DNA of 64,000 nt from the NCBI RefSeq assembly GCF_024436415.1, contig NZ_JAFMZQ010000001.1:868001-932000 (forward strand), given 5' to 3'. Position numbers and translations under genes: made by a program. Every line of letters begins with the position of its first letter. Position 1 is the stretch's first letter. A model generated the notes under the pieces. That model was not told the DNA's origin and searched no databases. It worked only from the letters and a program-made list of their open reading frames with translations. Positions 9,035-17,569 of the stretch are shown piece after piece. This stretch comes from Pedobacter deserti (GTDB lineage: Bacteria; Bacteroidota; Bacteroidia; Sphingobacteriales; Sphingobacteriaceae).

Positions 9035-9788
9035 AACCCGTGTAATACCTGTCTTGCTGCTGCAGGAGGCGGGTTTGGTGAAAACCGTCAAATTTAAGAA
9101 TCCGGAGTACATCGGCGACCCTATAAATGCAGTCAGAATTTTTAATGAAAAGGAAGTAGATGAACTGATTTTTCTTGATATCAATGCATCAAAAGAACAT
9201 AGGGATCCCCCTTATGACCTCATTAACAGACTAGCGACGGAATGTTTCATGCCCCTTTGTTATGGTGGTGGAATCCGCGATATCGATACGATACGCAACA
9301 TACTCAAATCTGGAGTTGAGAAGGTTGCTATTAACTCCTTTGCGCTGGAAAATCCCGAATTCATACAGGAAGCCGCATCTGTATTTGGCAGCTCAACTAT
9401 TGTGGTTTCAATTGATGTGAAAAAGAATCTGCTTGGCCAGTACCGTCTCCATTCATCAACAGGAAATATGAATGTAAAGAATGATGTCGCTGCATTTGCC
9501 GGGCAAATGGAAGCGTTAGGTGCTGGTGAACTGCTTTTAAATTCGGTAGACAACGATGGAACCATGCAGGGTTATGATATCAAACTGATCAAACAAATTA
9601 CTTCTCAGGTCAATATTCCAGTAATTGCCTGTGGAGGTGCCGGGAAAATCGGTGACTTTGTGCAAGCATCCCACGAAGGAGGGGCTTCAGCTGTGGCAGC
9701 AGGTAGCACGTTCGTATTTCATGGCAAACATAAAGCCGTGCTGATTACTTATCCTGCTCAGAAAGAACTCAGAAAAGTCGGTTTGTAA
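9027..9788 (+). CDS. HisF2/AglZ-type acetamidino-modification subunit, copy 2
   Basis: A 253-residue HisF-family barrel. The first catalytic aspartate of true HisF (position 11) is Leu here (PVLLLQEAG), while Asp130 is kept (VVSIDVKK). The glycine loops YGGGI and CGGAG remain. The N-terminus resembles HisF2 of the Pseudomonas aeruginosa O-antigen cluster, which works with WbpG and HisH2 on ManNAc3NAc-uronic acid. It therefore most likely forms the ammonia channel for the amidotransferase at 9833 and is not a histidine enzyme. It ends 44 bases before that gene, with a candidate promoter in the gap. Confidence 0.88.
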   Translation: MLRTRVIPVLLLQEAGLVKTVKFKNPEYIGDPINAVRIFNEKEVDELIFLDINASKEHRDPPYDLINRLATECFMPLCYGGGIRDIDTIRNILKSGVEKVAINSFALENPEFIQEAASVFGSSTIVVSIDVKKNLLGQYRLHSSTGNMNVKNDVAAFAGQMEALGAGELLLNSVDNDGTMQGYDIKLIKQITSQVNIPVIACGGAGKIGDFVQASHEGGASAVAAGSTFVFHGKHKAVLITYPAQKELRKVGL

Positions 9789-9800
9789 CAGTCAGTTTAC

Positions 9801-9808
9801 TATTTTTG
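9801..9808 (+). promoter_or_regulatory. Candidate Bacteroidota -7 promoter box
   Basis: TATTTTTG matches the Bacteroidota -7 consensus TAnnTTTG, 24 bases before the ATG of the amidotransferase at 9833, in the only gap of this part of the operon. The nearest upstream TTTG is about 15 bases away, shorter than the usual spacing, so the -33 element is uncertain. It may give extra transcription of the second half of region I. Confidence 0.45.
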
Positions 9809-9832
9809 CATACTAACTCAGACTAAGAATCC

Positions 9833-10933
9833 ATGCCGAAAGACCGTACGTACCAGATCTGCACCAAATGTGTGATGGATACCACAGATCCGGATATCAC
9901 ATTCGATGACCAGGGTATTTGCAATCATTGTTACAAATATGAAAAGGACAATTCGAAATTCTCTTCTCCTGAACAGAAAAAGCAGGCGCTGGAAGCACTT
10001 GTAGCAAGAATCAAGGCTGCAGGAAAGGGGAAGGATTACGACTGTCTGATAGGGGTAAGTGGTGGTGTCGATAGTACCTATGTTGCCTATCTCGTAAAGA
10101 ACCTTGGATTGCGCCCTCTTGCTGTGCATCTGGACAATGGATGGAACAGCGAACTTGCTGTGATGAATATTGAGAATATCCTCAAGAAGCTCGACATCGA
10201 TCTCTATACTCATGTAATCAACTGGGAAGAATTTAAAGATCTTCAACTGGCATTTTTAAAGGCGTCAACGCCTGATTCCGAGATCCCATCAGATCATGCA
10301 ATTTTTGCATTAATGCGGAAAATAGCAAAAGACCAGAAAATCGATTATATTATTTCAGGTATAAATACACGGACAGAAAGCCATCATCCAAGGGCCTGGT
10401 CGCAAGGCCATGAAGATTGGCTGTATATCAAGAGCATCCACAAACAGTTCGGATCTAAGCCACTCAAGACATTCCCTCATGGTAATCTATGGTCATTCTA
10501 TACTGCAAGGTTCTCGAAGAAATGGGTCAACATCCTGGACTATGTAGATTATATTAAAGAAGATGCAAAGAGAACAATTGCGGACAAGCTTTCCTGGAGG
10601 GATTATGGCGGTAAACATTTCGAATCGATATATACCAGGTTTTTCCAAGGATATATACTTCCAGTAAAGTTCGGATTTGATAAACGTAAAATGCATTTGT
10701 CCAGTCTTATCTGTGCTGGTGAAATCTCCAGGGACCAGGCACTTAAGATGTTGGAGGAACCCATATATCCAAAAAATATGCAAGACGATGACAGAGAATT
10801 CGTTATAAAGAAGTTTAATATTACCGAACAGCAGTTTAAGGAGATCATGGCCCTTCCTGTTAAAAAGTATTTCGACTATCCCTGCTATCCGAATACCTTT
10901 CTTCATAGGACGTTAAAGAAAATTTTCAGATAA
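9833..10933 (+). CDS. N-acetyl sugar amidotransferase (WbpG-like), copy 2
   Basis: A 366-residue PP-loop amidotransferase. CxxC pairs Cys10/13 and Cys30/33 make a zinc site, and the PP-loop is SGGVDS at 76-81. It differs from copy 1 (CSGGKD) and has the full SGGxDS signature. With HisH and HisF2 it would turn an acetamido group into acetamidino. Its nearest sugar enzymes are the WbpB/D/E-like genes at 13190-15783, so by analogy with Pseudomonas aeruginosa serotype O5 the substrate may be UDP-ManNAc3NAc-uronic acid. The assignment of each module to a sugar is inference. Confidence 0.9.
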   Translation: MPKDRTYQICTKCVMDTTDPDITFDDQGICNHCYKYEKDNSKFSSPEQKKQALEALVARIKAAGKGKDYDCLIGVSGGVDSTYVAYLVKNLGLRPLAVHLDNGWNSELAVMNIENILKKLDIDLYTHVINWEEFKDLQLAFLKASTPDSEIPSDHAIFALMRKIAKDQKIDYIISGINTRTESHHPRAWSQGHEDWLYIKSIHKQFGSKPLKTFPHGNLWSFYTARFSKKWVNILDYVDYIKEDAKRTIADKLSWRDYGGKHFESIYTRFFQGYILPVKFGFDKRKMHLSSLICAGEISRDQALKMLEEPIYPKNMQDDDREFVIKKFNITEQQFKEIMALPVKKYFDYPCYPNTFLHRTLKKIFR

Positions 10934-12055
10934 ATGCATTACTACCTGATCATCAATGAGGGGCTATCTAATGGCCTGGTCAATAGTCAGGTGATAAAGC
11001 CGATTCAGCAAAATTCGCTGGGTTCCCAGGTCGGTGTGATCTCAATGGAGAAGCCGGGCACTTCCCGCAAAACGTATCCCGGGATCAAATGTATTTCTAT
11101 CCCTATTGCTGTACCTTATCGGCTCTTTCTTTTCAATCCGATCGCGCATGTTATGGTACCCTTCCTGGCGTTTTTCTACGCATGCGTCCTTGCAAGCTGT
11201 ACTCGATCGAGCGATGTACTGATTGCCCGCAGTTATTTCCCCGGTATTGTGCTCCGCTACCTGAAACTCATCCGGGGCAACCATTATAAGTTCGACACGA
11301 GAAGCCTCTTCGTTCATGAATCAGTTACGAAAGGGTTGCTCAAAGAAGGCAGTTCTTTATATAGGAAGTGGCTAAATTGGGAAAAATTAGTCCTGGAGGG
11401 TTCAGATACAGTGATTGCGGTTGCCAAAAAACAGGAAGAATATTATCATAATGTGGCTGCGCAGCCACTCGATGTCAGAACAATACCCTGCTATGCTTCG
11501 GGCCCCCTCCGTTTTGCCGGACAGCGACAGGATCTCTTGCCATTCACAGAGGAAGACGTTGTCATTGCCTATTACGGATCGCTTGACAATGGATGGAACA
11601 ATATTGACACTTATGCTGAGTTCTTCGGTTACGCGATCGAAAATGGCTATAAAGTCTGCATTGTCAGTCAGAATTTTCGCGAGCTTCGCCTAGACCCCAG
11701 GCTAAGCCATCCTTACGTATTCATCGTCGATACAGAAAAAAATAAAAATTATTCCGCTTACCTGCAGGTTTGTGATTACGGTGTTGTGATCATGCCAGAG
11801 GTGCCTGATTGGGAAACCCGTTTAAGTGTTAAGTTCGCTGAATATACGAACTGTGGGCTGGGTGTTCTCGTAGGAGAATACGTGGGGGAAGCCGTACGCA
11901 TTTCACAGGGACATTTTCCGGCGACTAATATCGTTATCAGAGGTTCTAAGTGTCCCGGTGGTCTGCGACGTTTGCAGGTACAGCAAAGAAAAGAGATTAT
12001 CGATAAGGCGCATGAGTTGTTTGGTTTCAGCAATTTTAGAAAAATCTTGAACTGA
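10934..12055 (+). CDS. Probable GT-B glycosyltransferase
   Basis: A 373-residue protein starting right after the amidotransferase stop. An N-terminal half with RYLKLIRGNHYKFDTRS and a C-terminal half with AYYGSLDNGWN and VKFAEYTNCGLG follow the two-domain GT-B plan of family 4-like transferases, though the classical EGxPxxxxEA motif is replaced by a weaker one. It would transfer one sugar of the repeat unit at the inner membrane. The stop overlaps the polymerase candidate (TGATG). Donor and acceptor are unknown. Confidence 0.65.
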   Translation: MHYYLIINEGLSNGLVNSQVIKPIQQNSLGSQVGVISMEKPGTSRKTYPGIKCISIPIAVPYRLFLFNPIAHVMVPFLAFFYACVLASCTRSSDVLIARSYFPGIVLRYLKLIRGNHYKFDTRSLFVHESVTKGLLKEGSSLYRKWLNWEKLVLEGSDTVIAVAKKQEEYYHNVAAQPLDVRTIPCYASGPLRFAGQRQDLLPFTEEDVVIAYYGSLDNGWNNIDTYAEFFGYAIENGYKVCIVSQNFRELRLDPRLSHPYVFIVDTEKNKNYSAYLQVCDYGVVIMPEVPDWETRLSVKFAEYTNCGLGVLVGEYVGEAVRISQGHFPATNIVIRGSKCPGGLRRLQVQQRKEIIDKAHELFGFSNFRKILN

Positions 12056-13137
12056 TGTTTGCACTCAAGGAATTCAAGGTCAGGAAAGGAAGTCCGTATA
12101 TGTTCATGTATATATGCCTTATCACCTTCTATTTCTTCGTTTTTGTATGGGGATATTTCCTAAGAGGGCCCGGCGAAAATTCAATAAGGATCGATGCCGA
12201 TTCCTTTGCTTATGTAGAACTCAGCGAGCTTTATGAAAGTATGCTCGTTCTTTTTTCCATAAGTCCGAATTTTGTCGGACAGATATTTATACTCAGGGCA
12301 ACAGATTACAATTTTTTCATTATCTTCCTCATCAATCTGGGCGTATTTCTCGCATCATACAAACTTATTCTGGATACGTTTGATGTCAATAGTAAACTTT
12401 TTACAGCCCTCATTATCCTTAACCCGATAATGATTCCCGTGATCACCACTTTAAATAAAGAAATTTTCGGGCTTGCTTCGGTTGTCTTTTACATGGCGTT
12501 CCTTAAAAAGGGGAGTAAAAAATTATTTTTTTTCAGCCTGATATTTGCTTTGCTTACCCGATGGCAAATGATATTTATCGTTTTCTTTTTTCATGTGTTC
12601 CGGTTCATTACAAAATCCCTGAGATTGAACCGTGCGCTGAGTCTGCTTTTATTCCTGGTCGTCATCTCAGTAACATATCCTTTGCTCTTTGCCGGTTTTG
12701 CGAATGTGATAGATGATCGCACGGCAGAGCGGCAGCAGGAAACCGCGGGTGCGGTCATCAACCTTTTTAACATAATTCAACAACATTACCTTTATGTTGT
12801 CGCGGTATGGCCAAAGGTTTTCTTCAACTTGTTTGGTAATTTTTTCAGGGTTTTCTCAATCATAACAAATCCCTCCGCAACAGACTTCCAGGATGTCTAT
12901 AACAATGTATTCCTTTTGGGCCACCAGATCATCACCTTCGTACTCACCGTATGGATGATCGTTAAGAAGAAAGTTGACTTCAACAATGACCTAGTTTATT
13001 TCTGCTGCACTTATCTCATCGTATTCTGCATAGGTCCGATGATTCAATACCGGTACATCTTCCCGATATACATCCTATTTTGTGTAGTCATGTCCCAGCG
13101 AGCCCCTACAAAACCCAGGGAGATCATCCAGAATTAA
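12055..13137 (+). CDS. Multi-spanning membrane protein, Wzy-type polymerase candidate
   Basis: A 360-residue protein with about nine or ten hydrophobic segments and a periplasm-type loop rich in polar residues around 195-230. Size, topology and place between glycosyltransferase and sugar genes fit a repeat-unit polymerase (Wzy, EpsG-like). Wzy proteins diverge too much to be confirmed by reading, and no ligase-type motif is evident. It is the only polymerase candidate of region I; a second, unrelated one lies at 42145. Confidence 0.6.
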   Translation: MFALKEFKVRKGSPYMFMYICLITFYFFVFVWGYFLRGPGENSIRIDADSFAYVELSELYESMLVLFSISPNFVGQIFILRATDYNFFIIFLINLGVFLASYKLILDTFDVNSKLFTALIILNPIMIPVITTLNKEIFGLASVVFYMAFLKKGSKKLFFFSLIFALLTRWQMIFIVFFFHVFRFITKSLRLNRALSLLLFLVVISVTYPLLFAGFANVIDDRTAERQQETAGAVINLFNIIQQHYLYVVAVWPKVFFNLFGNFFRVFSIITNPSATDFQDVYNNVFLLGHQIITFVLTVWMIVKKKVDFNNDLVYFCCTYLIVFCIGPMIQYRYIFPIYILFCVVMSQRAPTKPREIIQN

Positions 13138-13148
13138 AAATAAAATCC

Positions 13149-13156
13149 AATCTTTG
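13149..13156 (+). promoter_or_regulatory. Weak candidate -7 box before WbpB-like gene
   Basis: AATCTTTG differs from TAnnTTTG only in the first base and lies 34 bases before the ATG at 13190, in a gap of 52 bases. It would place the transcription start near 13163, which argues against the upstream TTG at 13154 as the start codon. No convincing -33 element is seen. Confidence 0.3.
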
Positions 13157-13189
13157 CATCCCATATACAAGACGCTTAAAACTTCGCCA

Positions 13190-14206
13190 ATGAAAGATAA
13201 AATCAATTTCGCTTTGGTCGGATGTGGCAGAATTGCCCAACGCCATGCAGAGCACATCTACAACAACGGGCTGCTGACTGCAGTTTGTGACGTTGACTGC
13301 GAAAAGGCCAATGCTCTTGCGGAAAGGTATGGCTGCCAAGCGTTCTATGATATACAAGCGATGCTGGCATCTGGGGTTTTGATAGATGTAGTCTCTGTCT
13401 GTTCGCCAAACGGGCTCCATGCGTCACACGCTATCACAGCCCTCAACGCCGGAAAACACGTATTGTGCGAAAAGCCTTTGGCGATTGACGTTAACGATTG
13501 TGGTGAAATGATCAAGGCTGCAGAAAAAAATAACAAGCGTCTTTTTGCAATCAAGCAAAACAGATTCAATCCACCGGTTGCTGCCGTTAAAGAACTGATA
13601 GAACAGGGGAAGCTTGGTAAAATCTACAGTGTTCAGCTGACCTGTTTCTGGAACCGTAACCCCGATTACTATGCCAATTCCTGGAAAGGAACCAAGGATC
13701 TCGACGGAGGTACGCTATATACTCAGTTCAGTCACTTTATTGACCTGTTATACTGGATTGTTGGTGATGTCCGGCGAGCCTACGCGCTTACGGGTAATTT
13801 TGCACACAAAGACATTATTGAATTTGAAGACACAGGGGTTGTCGCACTTGAATTTTATAACGGGGCGTTAGGCACCATCAATTATACGGTAAACAGTTAC
13901 GGCAAAAATATGGAAGGTTCACTTACCATATTTGGGGAGAAAGGTACGGTAAAGATTGGGGGCCAGTACCTCAATGAGCTGGAGTACCAGAATATCGAAG
14001 GATACAAAATTGAAAACCTTCCTGAAGGTAATAAGGCCAATAATTACGGCACCTATCAGGGGTCGATGTCTAATCACGACAAAGTATATGAAAACATTGT
14101 GGATGTTTTGTCTAATGGTGGTTCCATATCGGCAAATGCCTTCGAAGGCCTCAAGACGGTAGAGATCATCGATAAGATCTATCAATCCGCCAGCAGAATC
14201 AATTAG
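13190..14206 (+). CDS. Gfo/Idh/MocA-family dehydrogenase (WbpB/WlbA-like)
   Basis: A 338-residue NAD-dependent oxidoreductase when started at ATG 13190; the in-frame TTG at 13154 would add twelve residues before the Rossmann strand. Seen: FALVGCGRIAQRH (nucleotide-binding loop), CEKPLAIDV (the EKP motif) and GGTLYTQFSHFIDLL. The WbpB/WlbA group oxidises UDP-GlcNAc-uronic acid at C3 to the 3-keto sugar. The acetyltransferase and aminotransferase that act next follow directly, which supports this role over other Gfo/Idh functions. Confidence 0.82.
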   Translation: MKDKINFALVGCGRIAQRHAEHIYNNGLLTAVCDVDCEKANALAERYGCQAFYDIQAMLASGVLIDVVSVCSPNGLHASHAITALNAGKHVLCEKPLAIDVNDCGEMIKAAEKNNKRLFAIKQNRFNPPVAAVKELIEQGKLGKIYSVQLTCFWNRNPDYYANSWKGTKDLDGGTLYTQFSHFIDLLYWIVGDVRRAYALTGNFAHKDIIEFEDTGVVALEFYNGALGTINYTVNSYGKNMEGSLTIFGEKGTVKIGGQYLNELEYQNIEGYKIENLPEGNKANNYGTYQGSMSNHDKVYENIVDVLSNGGSISANAFEGLKTVEIIDKIYQSASRIN

Positions 14207-14680
14207 ATGGGAAAAGTACAGTATTACGAGTCCAAGGTAACAGATGACGTCAAGTTCGGAGAACTGGTCAAAGTTGTAAAACCGGTCAATCTTTATGGTT
14301 GCAGAATAGGCGACAATACATTTATCGGACCATTCGTGGAAATACAGAAAGATGTCACGATAGGGGCGTTCTGTAAGATCCAGTCGCACACCTTTATATG
14401 CGAACTCGTTGAGATCGGCGACCATTCCTTTATAGGCCATGGCGTCATGTTCATTAATGACTTGTTCGAAAACGGAGGTCCCGCCATGGGCGACAAATCA
14501 AAGTGGAAATCGACCAGGATAGGAAATCACGTATCCATTGGCAGCAATGCCACCATTCTCCCTGTAGCTGTGTGTGATCACGTGGTTATCGGCGCAGGCG
14601 CTGTAGTAACTAAAGACATCAATGAGCCAGGTATTTATGTTGGCAACCCTGCAAGGCTTTTAAAAAAATACGTAAAATGA
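14207..14680 (+). CDS. UDP-3-amino-GlcNAcA N-acetyltransferase (WbpD/WlbB-like)
   Basis: A 157-residue hexapeptide acetyltransferase. GPFVEIQKDV, CKIQSHTFICE, GHGVMFINDLF and SIGSNATILPV are hallmarks of the WbpD/WlbB group, which acetylates the 3-amino group of UDP-2-acetamido-3-amino-2,3-dideoxyglucuronate with acetyl-CoA. The start immediately follows the dehydrogenase stop and the end overlaps the aminotransferase by four bases. The group also contains 3-amino-6-deoxyhexose acetyltransferases; the neighbours favour the uronic acid role. Confidence 0.82.
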   Translation: MGKVQYYESKVTDDVKFGELVKVVKPVNLYGCRIGDNTFIGPFVEIQKDVTIGAFCKIQSHTFICELVEIGDHSFIGHGVMFINDLFENGGPAMGDKSKWKSTRIGNHVSIGSNATILPVAVCDHVVIGAGAVVTKDINEPGIYVGNPARLLKKYVK

Positions 14681-15783
14681 AAGTACCATTCGTAGACCTC
14701 GGTGCGCAGTATCAGTCAATCAAAACAGAAATCGATCAGGCAATAGCACGTGTTATCACTGAAACTGCCTTTATCGGTGGGAAGTATGTAGAGCAGTTCG
14801 AACGTGAATTTGCGGAACTTTACGGTGTCAAACACTGCATTCCAGTAGCAAACGGTACCGATTCGCTATATATACTCATGAAAATGCTGGGAATAGGACC
14901 GGGAGACGAAGTCATTACGGTTGCTAACAGTTGGATATCTTCGTCAGAAACGATATCTCAAACAGGGGCGAAGCCTGTCTTTGTCGATATCGACCCAGAT
15001 TACTATAGCATTAACGAAGCGTTGATCGAAGCTGCGGTCAGTGACAAAACCAAAGCCATCATCCCCGTTCATTTACAAGGTCAGGTATGCAACATGGAAG
15101 CGATTATGGAAGTCGCAGCGAGATATGATGTACCTGTCATTGAGGACTGCGCGCAATCGCATTTTTCCGAATTTCGCGGAGCAAGGGCTGGAACCATCGG
15201 GAAGGCGGCTTCGTTTTCTTTCTATCCGGGTAAAAATCTTGGTGCTTACGGCGATGCGGGCTGTATTCTCACCAATGATGATGAACTTGCACTTAAATGC
15301 AGAATGTATGCACGTCACGGCGCGCTTAAAAAGCACCAGCATCAGATGGAGGGCATCAATAGCCGCCTGGACGGGTTGCAGGCAGCTGTCCTTAGTGCGA
15401 AATTACCCCACATCCTTCATTGGACTGCCCAACGTATAGAGAATGCTGCTAAATACGATTCCCGTTTAAGCGCAATTAAGGAAATAGTTATTCCAAAAGT
15501 AAGACCAGAGACCAGACACACCTATCATTTATATGTAATCCGTACCGAAAGACGCGATGAACTCGCTGCTTATCTCAAAGAAAAGGGCATTGAAACGGCG
15601 GTACACTATCCGGTTGCCCTTCCAAATATGGAGGCTTACCAATACCTTGGGCATCACCGCGATGATTTTCCGGTTGCCAGCAGCTATCAGCATACCATAT
15701 TATCACTCCCGATGTACCCTGAACTGACCGGGGAGCAGATCGGCTATGTCTGTGACATGATTTCCGCATTCTTCAGGCAGTAG
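14677..15783 (+). CDS. DegT/DnrJ/EryC1 sugar 3-aminotransferase (WbpE-like)
   Basis: A 368-residue PLP-dependent aminotransferase of type I fold. Seen: VANGTDSLYI (cofactor phosphate pocket), DIDPDYYSI, IEDCAQSHFSE, and SFYPGKNLGAYGDAG with the lysine that binds PLP. WbpE-type enzymes place an amino group at C3 of the 3-keto sugar made by WbpB. Order dehydrogenase, acetyltransferase, aminotransferase with overlapping genes forms one cassette, completed by a 2-epimerase at 21966. FdtB-like 3-aminotransferases are the close alternative. Confidence 0.85.
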   Translation: MKVPFVDLGAQYQSIKTEIDQAIARVITETAFIGGKYVEQFEREFAELYGVKHCIPVANGTDSLYILMKMLGIGPGDEVITVANSWISSSETISQTGAKPVFVDIDPDYYSINEALIEAAVSDKTKAIIPVHLQGQVCNMEAIMEVAARYDVPVIEDCAQSHFSEFRGARAGTIGKAASFSFYPGKNLGAYGDAGCILTNDDELALKCRMYARHGALKKHQHQMEGINSRLDGLQAAVLSAKLPHILHWTAQRIENAAKYDSRLSAIKEIVIPKVRPETRHTYHLYVIRTERRDELAAYLKEKGIETAVHYPVALPNMEAYQYLGHHRDDFPVASSYQHTILSLPMYPELTGEQIGYVCDMISAFFRQ

Positions 15784-15796
15784 ATCTTACCATGAA

Positions 15797-16516
15797 ATGA
15801 TATCCGTATGTATTGCGACATATAATGGTGAAAGGTTCTTGGGAAAACAGCTCCAGTCGATACTAGAACAGCTAGGAGAGCTGGATGAAGTAATCATATC
15901 TGATGATTCCTCTACAGACAGAACGCTGGAGGTTGTCCGGTCGTTTAATGATCCCCGGATCCGTATCTTCGAGGGTCAGACTTTTCGCAATGCAATCTTT
16001 AATTTTGAATATGCGCTCCGGCAGGCCAGGCATGATTCGATCTTCCTTTCCGATCAGGACGATGAATGGGAACCAGGTAAGGTCAAACGGATGTCAGACG
16101 CCTTACAGCAATACGATATGGTAGTTACCGATCATAGCGTGGTCGATGATCATGGCCGGGTCATCCTGCCCTCCTACTTTGAAAGGGTCCCCTCAGGACC
16201 GGGATTATTGCGGAACCTTAAAAAAAATACTTATTACGGATGTTGTATGGCATTCAGGCGGACGGTATTGGAGGTCGCGCTGCCATTTCCGAAAAATATC
16301 CCGATGCACGATATATGGCTGGGATTTGTCGCCGATCTGTTTTTTAAAGCCACATTTATCGACTATCCATATACCAGATATCGAAAGCATTCAGATAATG
16401 TGTCGACGGCAACCGATATAGTCAGTACTGCAACTCTGACCGCTAAAATTGGTTATCGCTGGAATATTATCAGATATTTGCCCACAGCTATACTCAGGAA
16501 ATTCAAGCATAAATAA
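15797..16516 (+). CDS. Glycosyltransferase family 2
   Basis: A 239-residue GT-A protein. ISVCIATYNGERFL opens the fold, SDDSSTDRT follows the second strand, and SDQDDEW near residue 95 supplies the DxD-type metal site. The start is ATG 15797; the ATG five bases earlier runs straight into a stop. The C-terminus is basic (LRKFKHK) and may sit on the membrane. Donor sugar is unknown; it lies between the WbpE-like and the epimerase genes. Confidence 0.85.
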   Translation: MISVCIATYNGERFLGKQLQSILEQLGELDEVIISDDSSTDRTLEVVRSFNDPRIRIFEGQTFRNAIFNFEYALRQARHDSIFLSDQDDEWEPGKVKRMSDALQQYDMVVTDHSVVDDHGRVILPSYFERVPSGPGLLRNLKKNTYYGCCMAFRRTVLEVALPFPKNIPMHDIWLGFVADLFFKATFIDYPYTRYRKHSDNVSTATDIVSTATLTAKIGYRWNIIRYLPTAILRKFKHK

Positions 16517-16519
16517 AAA

Positions 16520-17569
16520 ATGAAAAAATTGTTAGTAACAGGATCATCGGGACTGATCGGATCTGAAGTTTGCATCCATTTTGCAAATCTGGGTTGGGAA
16601 ATCCATGGAGTAGATAATAATCAGAGAGAGGTTTTTTTCGGGCCGCAAGGTAATACTCGCTGGAACCAGAACCGCCTTATCGACACCCTCACGAACTTCA
16701 TACATCACGAGATTGATATCCGCGACAGGCAGGGAGTTATTGAAATGATTAGAGAAGTTAAGCCGACTGCTATAGTACATACCGCGGCCCAACCCAGTCA
16801 CGACAGGGCAGCAGCTATTCCATTCGACGATTTTGACACCAATGCGGTAGGGACTTTCAATCTGCTGGAAGCCACAAGAAGATATAGCCTCGAGATCCCT
16901 TTCGTACACATGTCCACCAACAAGGTTTATGGCGATGCGCCTAACGAAATTAGGATGAACGAGCTCGAAAAGCGTTATGACTATGCAGATCCGGAGTATG
17001 CACACGGAATTTCAGAATCTTTCCGTATCGATCAGACTAAGCACTCATTGTTTGGGGCCTCAAAAGTCTCTGCAGACATATCGGTTCAGGAATATGGGAG
17101 ATATTTTAACATGCCTACTGCTTGTCTTCGCGGTGGTTGTCTTACGGGCCCAAACCATAGCGGCGTGGAACTGCATGGTTTTTTAAGTTATCTTATCAAG
17201 TGTAACCTCGAGGAGCGCGAGTATACCGTTTTCGGATATAAAGGCAAGCAGGTACGCGACAACATCCACTCGTTCGACGTAGCCCGTTTTATCGAGGAAT
17301 TTATCAATGCACCCCGCATCGCAGAAGTATACAATCTTGGCGGTGGCAAGGATAATACATGTTCAATACTTGAAGCTTTTGACATTATTTCAGCCATCAG
17401 TGGAAAGCCTATGAAATACCGCTACGATGAAACCAACAGGATCGGCGATCACATCTGTTACTACAGCGACCTGCGGAAAATGAAGGCGCACTATCCAAAC
17501 TGGGATATTACCAAGTCACTTCATACCACGTTTGAGGAAATATATAGCTCATGGATAAACAGAAGCTGA
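16520..17569 (+). CDS. Extended-SDR sugar epimerase, CDP-tyvelose-epimerase-like, Tyr replaced by Phe
   Basis: A 349-residue NAD-dependent epimerase/dehydratase. GSSGLIG near residue 8 binds NAD, and [13 protein letters not shown] (131-143) resembles the RfbE (CDP-paratose 2-epimerase) group. The usual YxxxK catalytic motif reads FGASK, Phe178 and Lys182. Other conserved stretches include [12 protein letters not shown] and [14 protein letters not shown] recall related epimerases in surface-glycan loci with the same Phe, so it is probably a subfamily trait and not a mutation. Substrate unknown. It overlaps the next gene by 19 bases. Confidence 0.75.
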   Translation: MKKLLVTGSSGLIGSEVCIHFANLGWEIHGVDNNQREVFFGPQGNTRWNQNRLIDTLTNFIHHEIDIRDRQGVIEMIREVKPTAIVHTAAQPSHDRAAAIPFDDFDTNAVGTFNLLEATRRYSLEIPFVHMSTNKVYGDAPNEIRMNELEKRYDYADPEYAHGISESFRIDQTKHSLFGASKVSADISVQEYGRYFNMPTACLRGGCLTGPNHSGVELHGFLSYLIKCNLEEREYTVFGYKGKQVRDNIHSFDVARFIEEFINAPRIAEVYNLGGGKDNTCSILEAFDIISAISGKPMKYRYDETNRIGDHICYYSDLRKMKAHYPNWDITKSLHTTFEEIYSSWINRS

